A DNA stretch of 28,176 nt from Rhizophlyctis rosea (GCA_027596075.1 JADGJC010000394.1:1-28176), one strand, 5' to 3'; shown: positions 1-11,737, counted from the stretch's first letter. Made by a program: numbers and translations. Notes: generated by a model not told the origin, from the letters alone.

Positions 1-124
1 CCACCCCCACTCTCACTCCCACTCCCACTCTCACTGCCCCCCTCCTCCCCAACATCCACCTCTGCCCCATCATCAACATCACCATCATCCTCCGATTCAG
101 ACTCCGACGAATCGTACGCCCCAA
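1..124 (-). repeat. Acidic Ser/Glu/Asp low-complexity segment inside the WDR24 gene
   Basis: The plus strand shows runs of CTCACTCCCA-like repeats. Read on the minus strand in the WDR24 frame, they encode an acidic, serine- and glycine-rich tract that begins [16 protein letters not shown] and runs to the window edge. It sits between the helical segment and the expected RING finger, where the family usually has a disordered linker. The tract is in frame, so it is coding low complexity rather than a gap artefact. Confidence 0.7.
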
Positions 125-2895
125 TCCGTGGCGTCGTCGCATCAGCAGAAGGAAGAAGGTCTTGCATCCATGCTGGTGCGTTCGATGTTGTGTTGTGGAG
201 GATTTTGGAGAGGAGGGTTGGGTCTTGGGTGTGTGTTTGGATTTGATGGTGTGTTGATGTGTCGTGGTGGTTGTGTATTGGGTTGGGGGCTTCCGGTGGT
301 AAGGGTGGATGTGGGGGTAGAGGTGAGGTTGATGTTGATCTGGATGCTGTACGGAAAGGAATGGAGAAAATCGTCATCGTTATGACTAACAGGCGCAAAA
401 ATCAATATGTTTTGAGGGACGCATACCGTCATGCCGTTCTACCATTCCCCTCCCCGACGCATTTTCCACATGGCCCCAATCCGCGTTCCCACCCTCAAAT
501 ATCCTACTCAAATTCCTCGGCTCACTAGGCTCCGTCCCATACAACAACTGAATAATCTTCCACGTCTGTGCCGTTCTGTACAGCTGCAACTCTTCCGCCA
601 CCTACGTTGGGAAAAAGACAAACCTATCAGCAAACTGAACGCCACGCACCACAACCACCAAAATCCATAACTCTGCATTTCGCCCAAAACGACAAGCTCA
701 CACTAGCATTCCGCTCACAGGCCGTCCACACATCCCCAGAATCAATAGAGTATTCATCCGCCAATACCACAAACGCCTCATGATCAAACGTCTCCGTCTC
801 CGCCGTGCCAGATTTTTGCGCAAGTTGGTAGGCTACGACTTTGACTTCCTGCAACTACATTCAGTGAATCAGAAAGCCCACTTTTCATCAGTCTCAAACT
901 TTCAAACGAAAAAAGCATGCCGCCTCAAACACGGACCTTCTCCTCACCCTTCCCATCCCCCACCACACCTCCCTTCTTCGCCACCCTCCTCCCCTGCTGT
1001 TGCACCGCCCGCTCAACCTTCTCCGCCCTCTCCCCTCGCACATCATCACTATTAGCCCCCACCCCGGCATCCCCACCAACCCCGGCATCCCCCTCCCTCC
1101 TCCTCTCATCAATCGCAAACGTCACATCCCCAAAACAGTTCCACGCATGTGCACTAGTATTCAACAAATCCAACGGCCGATATGCAGAACGGATGTCGTG
1201 ACGGATGAACATGCGGTCTTTGGAGACGGACCAGACTGTGTCGGGGTCGTGCCAGAGGAAGCCTGTGGGGAGGGGTGAGTGGATGGGATTCTGATTCGAT
1301 GGGTGCCAGGATAGAATACGATACCAGTTGAAACAGCCTCATGCGCCTCTAAAGAATACAGGGGTATATACGGCCGACTCAAATCCCACGTGTGGATCCG
1401 CGCATCGGTCGTGAGTGAGCATGACGCCAGTTGGGTTTCGTACCCGGGCCGCCAGCCGACACGTGCAACGGGTGCAATGGTTTGGAAGTAGTATAACGGT
1501 TTACGTTGTTCAGATTTGGTATCCCAGACCTAATTATCGCAATTAGACCATGGGTGCAATTGCTCACTTTCCGTTAAGGTGCAATCAGCGCACCTTAATC
1601 TGCCTGTCCCGTCCACCACTGGCTACCAATCTGCCCTCAGGATGCCAGTCCACAGTCAAGGCCAGTCCGTTGTGAGCACTCCATTTGCGTTCGAGTTGTG
1701 ATGGATTTCGGATGTCCCATTTCTGATGATTCAGCACGGATGAGCAATTTGCTCTAAAAGAAGCTGCAAGCTCCATCAGGTACCTGAACGTTTCCGTTCT
1801 CAAACGCAGCGGCAAACTCGAAGGGATTGCTCGGACTGAATTGAACGTCGCGCACGCTCTCGGCTTTGCCCTCAAATGTATGTCTTGCTGGTGAATTTCG
1901 TTGACGGAGATCCTGTTCACCGCCAGCATGAGTTTCAAGTCTGCATTGAGGATGAAGAAGTTTGAGGATGAGGCACCCATAGTTTCATTGTACCATCTTG
2001 GGAGGCACTCAGCAGAAGGACTTGTTCGGTAGGATGGAAAGTGATGCGGTTGACGGCTCGACCATGTTCAGTCAATATTCTATCTAAGAAACGGTTGTTG
2101 ATTTCTCATTCTGGGAAATAGCCGCGATTGATCAGTCTAACTGACCTAGCTTCTGCACCCCAGGCCGATTGAGATCCCATATAGCAACGGCACCATTGGT
2201 TGCAGCGGTCGCTATAGTATGCCGCGCATCTGTGGTCCAGAATTAGATCATATTCCCATGCAGCGATGGCCTGAGAACACGTACAAGGACTCCATTTCAC
2301 ATCATTTGAACTGAAATTCAGATTGAGCTTGACGCCCACACGTAAATTCAACACCTCGCTGACAGCACGATCAGAGACAGCGAGAATTTTCAGAACTATG
2401 AAATGGACACATTTTATTTACGATTGATAGAAGACATGGTAGCCATGCAAGTAAACAATCTGACCCTGGCATACCTTCCCGGCCGGCGACAACGACTTGA
2501 TCCTTATCAGGAGATGATGACAGTGCATTCAATGCTCCATTCACGCGTAGCTTCAGCGTACGCGCTGGGCCCTGCTCTTCCGAAACGAATTCGGTTGATG
2601 CCTCCTCTTCGTTCCCAGCATATGCCGGTGTGGTTTGTGGCTCAAACACGGGTTCAGCATCGACTGGTGTAGAAGAGGGAGTCGCTGTTGCCGCTGAGTA
2701 GGGTGAGAATATAGATAGCGCAGACGTCCCCGCTGCAGCGAGAGCGGAAGATACGGCACTTCCAGCTGCGCGTGGGAACGCGGTTGTTGATGGCGGAGCA
2801 GCAGGCTGTTGCGTTTGTACCGTGTCGGAAGGAGGTGCGGTTGAGGCACGTTGCGACCCCCTCCCAACCAGAGTGCGCCTGTTGCCCCGCCTCAT
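1..2895 (-). CDS. WDR24: WDR24/RTC1-like subunit of GATOR2 (SEA) complex, 3' truncated by window edge
   Basis: This is a WD40 beta-propeller protein of the GATOR2/SEA complex, which acts on the vacuole/lysosome to regulate TORC1. I read the exons by splice sites as complement of 1-346, 427-601, 702-848, 937-1262, 1325-1529, 1594-1722, 1784-1912, 1977-2083, 2146-2229, 2285-2395 and 2475-2895; all phases join and about 726 residues are visible. Diagnostic family stretches are [86 protein letters not shown] and, after the propeller, [20 protein letters not shown]. The start at 2895 (MRRGNRRTL) opens a Ser/Ala/Pro-rich N-terminus of roughly 110 residues; an in-frame ATG at 3120 is possible but adds non-conserved sequence. 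The C-terminal RING-type zinc finger expected in this family would lie beyond the left edge. Identity is confident; exon 8's 3' end is the least certain junction. Confidence 0.93.
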
Positions 2896-3426
2896 CAGGA
2901 TTCCAAGGCTTCTACACTTCCCGATAATGGAGTGGAATGTGGAAATGACGATGATTGTGAAAATAACTGCCAGTCTAAGAGCGTGGGAAGTTGAAGGGGA
3001 AGGGGCAGCGTTTAGGCCCTGGGGAGGGCGGGAGGGAGGGCTTGAGATCCAAGCCCCACAAGCCAGAAGTCTATCTTCCACGTGATGTTTTGATAGCGCG
3101 CACGTGATTGAGTAGCACATAGCACGTTCGGAGGTCTAACAATGCGTGCACAGCCCTTGGGTGACACAGACGGTCACACAAGTGTGCCGCCATTCAACCT
3201 TGAAACTGAGGGCCACCATCAATCAGAATGAACTCGTTGTTCTTGCACCCACTCTCATTCCCACGCTCTCATTACCAACCATCGAAGTCGTTCGTTTGTG
3301 GCGACGGACCCATTGCCATACAAAGCTGGTCGTCGTCTCATCGCTATTACCGTTAGCCGCTACTCCCGCTCTACCTGGAACGACCTTATAGTCTCGCATA
3401 TTACATAACTTACGGGCCCTGCAACA
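2896..3426. promoter_or_regulatory. Shared upstream region between divergent WDR24 and CDC50 genes
   Basis: This gap lies between the start codons of the minus-strand WDR24 gene and the plus-strand CDC50 gene, so it must carry both promoters and both 5' UTRs. It contains several CACGTG-type words (near 3078, 3100) that could bind bHLH factors. I see no convincing TATA box. The open frames inside it are not conserved. The promoter role is inferred from gene orientation only. Confidence 0.5.
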
Positions 3427-5378
3427 ATGCCACCTCAAGAGGAGCGACCAAAGACAAAGAAGCCAGCTAGTATGTTTCTTACCATCGTGACGTTGTAGAA
3501 CCAAACTATGGCGTGGGAAATTTAACAGTGCTGCGTCCCAAAAATCAGACACCGCTTTCAAGCAACAGCGGCTGAAGGCTTGGCAACCTATTCTAACCCC
3601 TAAAACCGTACTACCAACATTTTTCATCATTGGCGCTATCTTTGTTCCCATCGGTATCGGGCTGTATATTGCTTCGGATAAGGTTTGTGTTGCTCGTAGA
3701 TAAGGGTACATCTGTTGGTAGGGAGGGAATGATTTATATGGTTGCGCAAGCTGGGATTTTGAGCTTTTACATTTGGATTTCGAATCACGACTTTATCCGT
3801 CATGAGGAGGGGAGGGCGGGAGGCGGGGGTGTTGCGTTGGTTTGAGTTGGATTGGGTTGGACTGGGCGGGTTGAGTTGGGCTGGGTGGGTTGGGTTGGGT
3901 GGGGTTGGGTTTGATGGGTTGGCGGTAGGGTCGGAGGGGGAAGGGGGGGTGGAAAAGGAAAGAGGGAATACTCAACCTCCACATAACAATCACAGGTCAG
4001 CCAAGTAATCTTCGACTACACCTTCTGCCAAAAAGACGCCACCGCCGATTTCGCCGCCCCCTCCCAAAACTACGGACCCATCCGCCAATGGAAATGGAAC
4101 CCCGCCACCCGCGTCTGCACAATACAATTCGAAGTAGACCAAGACTTCAACCCTCCCGTCTTCCTCTACTACCGTCTGACGAACTTCTACCAAAACCACC
4201 GGCGATACGTGAAGAGCTTTGATTCGAATCAATTGAAGGGTCAGGCAGTGTCGCTGGGGAACTTGAATGAGAATTGCAAGCCGTTGAAGGAGGTGCCAAC
4301 CGGCACGTGGGTTGTGGTCAATGGTGTGAATACGACGGTGGGAAAAGACAGTGCGCATTCCGATGCGGTATATTATCCGTGCGGCTTGATTGCGAACTCT
4401 ATGTTCTCAGGTAAGTCACTTTTGGCAATTTTTCCGTGAAATGCGAGGCAATAGGACAAAAAAGCCTAATCAAAAGCATTGTCTCACGAAACCCCCTTCC
4501 ATACAACTAGACGACATCGGCAACCTAACCTGCATATCCTCCAACGCCCAATTCACCAACAAAACCAGCGGCGAAACCTTCACCGGCTGCAACTCCAACG
4601 GCGTCACCGTCAACTACCCCTTCCAAGCGAACGGTATCGCCTGGCCCTCCGACGCAGACCGCTTCAAAATGATCAGCGGCTACAGCGACGCGGACATCCC
4701 AACCAAGCTTATCCCGCCACCAATGTGGCGGAGTCCCAACGCTTTTGGCGGCGCCTATGTCAATGGATACAACTCGTCGAACTTGCCGAATCTCCATACG
4801 TGGGAACGTTTCCAGGTGTGGATGCGTACAGCCGGGTTACCGAATTTCAGAAAGTTGTATGGGAGGAATAATGCTGAGGCGTTGCCGAAGGGGGTTTGGG
4901 AGATCCCTATTACTGACAGTACGTAAAAACTCTCTTCCCGGATTCCCAATTCCTCTTTTTTTCTTCTTTTATCAGTATAATACCCCTACAACCCTTGCAT
5001 CCTTCCACTCCCAACCCCTTACTAAATCCCACCACCCGCAGACTTCCCCGTAGAAAACTTCGCCGGCACCAAATCCGTCGTCATCAGCACCGTCTCCATC
5101 ATCGGCGGGAAGAACCCTTTCCTGGGTGTTGCGTACATGGCCGTTGGAGCGATTTGCTGGGCGTTGGGGATCGTGTTTTTGTTGAGGCATATGATTAAGC
5201 CGAGGAAGTTGGGAGACCATACGTATTTGAGTTGGAATCAGCCGCAGAGGGGTGATGGGGTGGGTTACAATTTCGAATGTTTTTGAGGGGGGGCGGCAGA
5301 CTGTGTGGAATGAGTCTAATGGTGTTTGCTTGATTTTTCATGCAGGGTGGTGAACGGACTTCGTTGATGAACCGCTGA
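3427..5378 (+). CDS. CDC50/LEM3 family protein, accessory subunit of P4-ATPase phospholipid flippases
   Basis: CDC50 proteins pair with P4-ATPases, are needed for ER exit, and support phospholipid flipping to the cytosolic leaflet in Golgi, endosome or plasma membrane. Exons 3427-3469, 3549-3682, 3996-4410, 4511-4918, 5042-5259 and 5346-5378 join to 416 residues, normal for the family. Seen in order: cytosolic [18 protein letters not shown], first membrane helix ([17 protein letters not shown]), the ectodomain with [19 protein letters not shown], conserved [12 protein letters not shown] and [11 protein letters not shown], the [16 protein letters not shown] block, the [19 protein letters not shown] segment, a second helix ([19 protein letters not shown]) and a short tail ending LMNR. 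Cysteine pairs and N-glycosylation sites (NTT, NLT, NKT) fit a lumenal domain. The start is the only ATG before the family N-terminus. The 313-nt second intron is unusually long and G-rich. Which yeast paralogue (Cdc50, Lem3, Crf1) it matches cannot be told. Confidence 0.95.
3800..3965 (+). repeat. G-rich GGGTTG-type repeat tract within CDC50 intron 2
   Basis: The plus strand of this intron carries many G-runs of 3-5 separated by short T/C/A spacers (GGGTTGG, GGGCGGG, GGGTGGG, GGGGTTGGG, then GGGGGG near 3946). It lies wholly inside the 3683-3995 intron and is on the sense strand, so it would be transcribed into the pre-mRNA. It explains why this intron is several times longer than its neighbours. 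The pattern meets the loose rule for G-quadruplex formation; whether one forms is unknown. Confidence 0.75.
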
Positions 5379-8300
5379 GGTTTAGGTAAATTGGAGATTT
5401 GCTAGAGCGGACGCTTAATATTTAGGCAGTTCTCGGACCGCGAAAATCATTTTTTTTTTTCGACATCTTTTTTCTTCTCATAGGGAAGCGATAGGTCAAG
5501 GAGTGTGGTTGTACCTTCTTTTCAATATAGTGGTTTGTCAGTTGAAAAGCTTCTTTTGCATTTTGTAAGCCACATGGGGGTTTTGTGGGTGTGGAATGAA
5601 CATCAACAAATGGCGCTGAAAACACTATGGAGTGGGATGGAGCTGATCATGGGCGTCTTTCCAGCATTCTGTGAGACGGTTGCAGGTTCTCTTTTTTCTA
5701 TTGAACATGTTGGGATGTTATCAGCGGACTTGATTCTGGATGACCTTGAAGGACCCGATCTTGCTGAAGAAGCATGTGGACGAATGGATTCGCTGTCGCA
5801 TGGCAATTCATTCCTAATGTTTCTGGTCGCATTCCCTTTTTGCATTTCGAGCGTGTTGCGCTTGGACTCCGAAATGATAGGGTGATTCTATGGTTAGCGA
5901 CCATGCAGTTCCCCCTCCGACATAGCCGACATGGCGTATCGGCAAACCTTCCTCCATTCGTCCGCCGCGCACCCCACTCAACCTGCGTACTGACTTTGCA
6001 ATGTTCTAATGTGAGTTCATGTCTATAGCGGAGGTTTTTATTCTGTATTTGATGACCCGACCACAGCTGTTGGTCGGGTCTCCTAATTCCCACATGGGTA
6101 ACAACATCTGAATAACTGTGGCCGACATCAGCGTATGCACGTCTAAGCGATTATGGGCATTCAGGAGCTGACGTGTTGGGGGCGGAGGCCTTTCACGTTC
6201 GATGAAGTATAAATGGTCCGTTTCATTTCTTTGGTTCATGTGACTTCTTGGTGGGGACTAGATATATGGTTCGGCAACAGTCTTGTTGCGGTCTCCAGTG
6301 TGGCATTCTTACCACATTTGAGTCCTCTGAGTGCAAATTACTCCTGGAAGGTTCCAAGAGATTCCAACATTCCCTTTTCTTTGCTCCTAAGCCGTTTCCC
6401 CGATACGAACACATAGTGATCCAGTCTTTGTCGATTTTTGTCTGTCCGGTCAAACCCGCTGCTTCCCCAGAAAGGTCCTGGAAGCGTTCTGGCCCTCTAT
6501 TGGTCGTTGCCCCATCAGTATGCAAGCCTACGATGATTGGGATGATTCAATTCGCTTTGAATTCTCCTTTTTATCCGTTGGACGAGTTCCCTCTCCCTAA
6601 GGTTTCGCAGCTCAGCCTCAATGGGTTTGGCAAATGACACAAATCCGAGGAGGCGAGAAGTACGAGAGCATGTACTGAGTGATGATGAAGCGGGCTTAGG
6701 AAGATAGGAGGTTTCAACCCTTGCCTGACAAAGCAGACTAGTAGGGCCACGTGCGCTTGTTCCTATTACTTCCCATCCAATACAAATGTCTGGCAACCGG
6801 ATTGACCAAGTCCCAGTGCATGCGTTATGGAAATGGTGTATTGGAGATCATTGATACCCAAAATACCTTGAGTCTTATGTGTACGTTTTGGCGATGCCAA
6901 TTTTTTGTTTCTCCTATCGACGAAAAGAAAGCTTGGAAGTGGTTGAAACCAATGTTTCCAGAGCTGAACTACTTGTTCTTACATTATATCCCATCTTTTG
7001 GGTCGCTCTAACATTGACGCTGTACTTCCATGTCGAGCATCTCACTACTTAACGTGCTTAACCACATATCATTGGGGAATGCCTGGCAATGCTCGGCTTT
7101 CGAGTTGGTTTCTTTTTCTGCCCAGCCCCGTGCATGTTCATGCATGTGTTTCAGGATTGAAACGATGGCGACGGCCGAGGTGGATGCAAGTCATGCAAGG
7201 GGCGTCGTATAAAAAAGCGAGCAATCCCAGTGATTTTCCTCCGAATGCATGATTATGACATGGTGGAACACTTTTGGTCACTGCTTTTTGGTGCTCATTC
7301 GGATTCGTGTTGGGTCGCCTGGTGGTCAGCAAGTAGTTGCAAGTGATGGGCAACTCATCAGGGGGTCCAGGTGTCCCTCCTCTACATGCGGAGTCAAAAG
7401 CCCATTCCCGAGATGCAAGACACTTCTCTGAATCAATAAATTGGCCAAGTCGATCCGTCTTTTTTTGCTGTGGCACGTTGTTCTACGCATCATGGGCGCA
7501 CATCAGTGTACGTTGGAGGGCCTTTTGTCATAACAAACTAGGTATGCTTGAAATCCGGAAGAAGACTCCTGAACAGTTGCATCTAATGGTACTCCAAGAC
7601 CCTATGATGAATCGAATACCCAATGGCCCCTTTTTTGTCCCCATTCCGATGTTGCCGGCCTTCCGCCACAAACTCGTTTTCTTTGAGTTGGTGAAAAAGT
7701 CGAAAAAACAAAAGAGAAGAGCCGGCACCTATCTCCTACTTCCCATGGTTGCAATCAAGCTCAGCACGATTCCACTGATTCCTTCCCCGAATTGCCTCGC
7801 TTCGTCTAGACTGTCCAGCTACATCAGGTCGGGAATGCCATGTGGCCATGCGGGGTGAATCAGTTGGTGGGTTATGGGACTGAGATGCATGCGATCAAGG
7901 AGATGATAGAGTCAACGAGCATGAGTCTCAAAGTCGACTCGCATTGTAAATCCCGACTAAGTGCATCGAGGCTCCTGTTTTTTGTACTCATGTTTTTTTC
8001 GGTAACCTTGTCCAGCAACCCATTTCGAAAGCTCCAATGTACACAGTATCAACTTTGAAACACTAAGAACAAAAAGAAATGGCAATTGCGGCGAGACTTA
8101 ATAGCTGAAGGTCGAATACTTTCGAAATTCTACACTCTGCAGTCTATTTCGTTCCTTCCATTACGGTTGGACTGATAACCAACAGTTCACTCAGTTCAGA
8201 GCTTGTGATCAATTCATGGCGCAACATAGAAATTGAGAAAACCACCAAAAAACCTTTGCAGCAGCGTGAGCAATTCCTGACGACGCAATGATCAAGATCA

Positions 8301-10713
8301 TAAGTGTATGAGCACACTTTTGTCAGACTTCCCGGGGCCCAGTGAAACAGATATATTGGAGAGGACTTCTATCTATTTGACTGACGTTCAGTCTGGCCAC
8401 ATACAACTTGATGATTCGGTCAACTTGATGCTTCACTGGGCAAGACAGCGAGCCGCACCTTCCGCGGTGATGTTACAACAGTGTGCGTTGAAAGGATGAC
8501 CGTATTCAAATGCACACTAATTGCAGTTGAGCACTTTGCACCGACATGGAGTGTCTGCGCGCCCTACTCTCTCCTTTTCCGCCGGGTGTCCTCTTTGAAC
8601 CTCTTAGCTAAGGCCTGACAGAGTTGACAGCTCGCTTCCTCATCCGGCCATGAGCTTGATCCAAAAAGCCATGTCTCCATTGCATCCGAGTCTGTCGATC
8701 ATGACTGCCATCCCATTTCTGCATGGCGTCTGGGGGACACTGGCAGGCCAACAGAAAAAAGGGGATCAGGGCCGTTTGTGACATCTTATACGGGCAATGG
8801 GCTTCGACTCAATCTCACAGCCCATTCTGTCAAGTCTCCATAGATTTCATCGCATGTGTATATATCAGATTGAGTGCACGCATTCAATGCCAACCGTCCT
8901 CATACCCGCTATCCGTCACAGTGGCATGGTCGTTCCAGAAGAGGTTCTGGATGTGTACCTGACCTACCTAAATGCAAAAATGGGTGAAAGAAACTCTACA
9001 TGGTGCGTAATTACAGGCCACATTGCTTCATAGCATGGTGAGCCGATGTGGTTACAACAGAGTGAACATGAGGATTATTGAAAGCCACATTATTGGGAAA
9101 ATTCCGAACGCAGAAAAAGAGTATTTACAATCGAATTCGTTGCACAAAGTGCAGAAATGAGCAACTTGATGGTTCTCCGTCTTGCTCCCGAAATATGTGG
9201 CGCATCACCACATAGCCCGAGGCACCCCGTTTCCTTGTGTAGTCCGTCAAATTGCATCATGTAACGCCGGTCTCACACCCTCACTTCCATTGCTCACACC
9301 TGTCATTGGACGGTATATCGGACGGGTGATACATCGTCTTGATATGAGCATGGATGATTTGCCCCAGTTATAGGACCAGCCGATACAATGGAAGTAATCA
9401 CGCTCGGAATGGCAAAAATGAGTTGAGTACACAAAACCTGCCAGCCTACTAGAGAAGGAGAACCTGCAACCTCCAAATGGACCCTGAAACGCGTCGTGGT
9501 GGGGCGGATTCCGACAGGAAGGGAGTTCCAAGGCCCCCACACATCCAGCACGCAGGTACGCATACGCGACCCATGTGTAGCTCATAAGTTTTATACCTGT
9601 TTATAGGGGTCAAACATTCATGAAATCGCCACAGTCGACACTGCGTAGGTTTTGACTTCACTTCGTTTTTTCCAATCAGATCTGAACTGTTAAGGCAAAC
9701 ACTACAAATGATCGTCCGAGGATTGTGTCATAACGCAGTGTCCCTTAAAATAATTGGATCAATCAAGGCAGCTCCAGGATATATGTCTACCTGTCTCTAT
9801 TCTGCTTTTGACTGTTATTACTTTGACATCCGCACCGTCGGCGGCCGTACTTCTTGACCCAAGTCTGGGGAGCTTTTCCAGACCTGTCCCGATTGCGTCC
9901 CCGACTGTCCTGGGTTCGCGATGCTCTGCAGCTTCATATGCTGGGATTGGTATGTTCATTTTTACTTTTTCCGGTCATCGCAAGTCATCGGTCACATGAT
10001 GCCAGGTGGTGGCGAGTTGTAATATGATGTGGCAACGGTTCATGCTGCCATTTTCTTAGATAGATGGAGCTCTCTGAAGTATGTGCGTCCGTCTTCCTCA
10101 ACCTCTGATGTCATTTTTTTGCTCCTATAGTACGATACATATACCATTTTATCGACCATCCTGTCTCAGTCATTTGTGTCTGCCAATGTATCTTATTGTT
10201 CGTGTCAAATGTTCGTTCTGTCAATTGTTCTCTTTTTTGTCACTGGCATCCAATCGTTGACATGCATACAAGCCTGGGTCGACATACGGCATGGCCGCCG
10301 CATTTCCAGATACAGCTTGGTGGAGCCGAGTAACAAGGGTGGCAATTGCTTGAAACAGCTGCGACAAGCTTCACTCTAATTCATGGATACAACGCTTGAC
10401 CCGCGCGCCTAGCATGAGTTGGAGGTGCGAGCGGATGAAGCCCGACTGTCCATATGGGTCGAGACGGCGAGCAAGTTGTCTTTTTCACCACGGCTGACCT
10501 AAGTTGCTCATTAAGTGCAATGAAATACAGCATACGAATTTAGACTGATGCAGCAGTAACTATGTCAAGCCACATGCGATCAAACGTGCAAACTGAACAT
10601 GAATCATCACGATGGAGCAGCTTGCTCAGCAGTGAAGGTTCTTTTGGTCACGCACATCTGGATTTTGCAAGTATGAGTAATGAACACATGCACTTCTGTC
10701 CTTTAGAGACGAT
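5379..10713. other. 5.3-kb stretch without a recognisable gene
   Basis: This stretch lies between CDC50 and the weak minus-strand candidate at 10714. Open segments of 60-175 codons occur on both strands, but none matches a family I know. Several look hydrophobic and could be exons: plus-strand 6213-6350, 6968-7858 (one frame with only three stops), 8308-8640 (two pieces joined cleanly by a GTGCGT...TTGCAG intron), 9755-9949 and 10131-10379, and minus-strand 9303-9563. They do not assemble into one convincing model, and at this composition open runs of this size arise by chance. It may be an intron-dense fast-evolving gene, decayed gene pieces or non-coding DNA. No reverse transcriptase, transposase, terminal repeats or RNA gene was seen. 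Confidence 0.5.
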
Positions 10714-11296
10714 TCAGTCATGGAACTCCAAGGCGATGCAAAAAATGCATGAAAATCCGGCGCCAGTCACACACGCATGATATTTCGAATGCATCGGAGG
10801 TATAACTGAAGTGACGGGGCTGGTTCTGCACTGAATGGTTCTGTGAAGCAACCAAAAAATCATGAACCGTATGATGAAGGAAAACAAACCAACAACAATT
10901 ACTGTGGACGACCAAAGGTAGGTAAGTGCAAACCTGAACCGGGCTTTAAGTCTACTTGAATGAGTTCCTTCGTCTAGATGTATTTCGGCAAAAAGTCCCA
11001 CTGCTTCTATTCAGTATGGCACATCACAAAAAATAGCAGAAAGAACTTGAAGCGAGTAGGGAAATTGCCGACCATCAGTGCGAGTAGTGCGGCATTCAGG
11101 CTAACTGGCATGAGGGGGCCAACCCTACTCATTGCATTTGTCAATGCACCTGTGTTTCATAGCACGAATCAGAAAAATAACAGGCGATATGGATTGGTAC
11201 AAAGGAGGAATGGAGTGAGTAGTGGGACGGCAAGTTCCGCGATCTTTGGGATGCGCTTGTTCACGTCCAGTAACTTGAAGGTGCGTACTTTGCATG
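10714..11296 (-). CDS. Candidate multi-exon membrane-associated protein, unknown family (3' part)
   Basis: Four minus-strand segments join with consistent phases: about 11296-11201, 11149-11028, 10973-10903 and 10840-10714. The introns are 51, 54 and 62 nt, begin GTACCA, GTGATG and GTAATT and end ACACAG, ATCTAG and TTCACAG; the last has a T-rich tract before its AG, matching introns of known genes here. The peptide begins VRTFKLLDVNKRIPKIAEL, continues into hydrophobic PLLTPFLLCALTNAMS and LNAALLALMVGNF, then a basic/aromatic turn (PTRFKFFLLFF) and a Cys-rich end. No family is recognised. No start codon is identified; the chain is taken only as the 3' end of something longer. Alternative frames through the same DNA are also open, including a hydrophobic one over 10850-10950, so the model is tentative. 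Confidence 0.3.
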
Positions 11297-11737
11297 GTCA
11301 CATGCGATAGCAACGGCTGAACTCTGCTTTTGATAGACGGGGCAGCACCTAGGTATGTTGCTAGCAAAATGTATTTCAGTACGTTACAAGAATTCATAAA
11401 TATTCGGAACGACGAAACGACGGACTTGGACTGAGATGTCTTTGAAGCCCCGATCGCCTGGCAATAACAGGCCTACATTCCATAGTCATCTGACGGTCGA
11501 CAAAAAGGCATAGTTCAAGCTCCCTAAATCATTGCACTTGGGCATGACACAAATTTAAACGATCCTGACACGATCAGCATTGAACGTACATTTACTCAGG
11601 CCATGTACAGTCCATCCCCTCAAATTTTATGATTTGAACAAGAAAGCAAGGAAAGCAAAATCAATTTACACGAAGCTTTATACAGAACCGCACCTCTCCC
11701 AACGCTCCATTCTAATGGCGAGGGCCCATCGCTTCCC
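11297..11737. other. Gap between TAF5 3' end and the candidate membrane gene
   Basis: This holds the TAF5 3' UTR and possibly 5' exons of the minus-strand candidate that ends at 10714. A minus-strand ATG near 11505 could begin a short exon that splices onward, but competing readings exist. No RNA gene or repeat is apparent. Confidence 0.35.

Noticed and set aside
5505..6093. Overlapping ~130-codon frames on both strands just after CDC50
   Set aside because: Both are of chance length for this composition, show no family features and cannot be chained by good splice sites.
7138..7476. 112-codon minus-strand frame
   Set aside because: It lies opposite the low-stop plus-strand frame, and nothing in it resembles a known domain.
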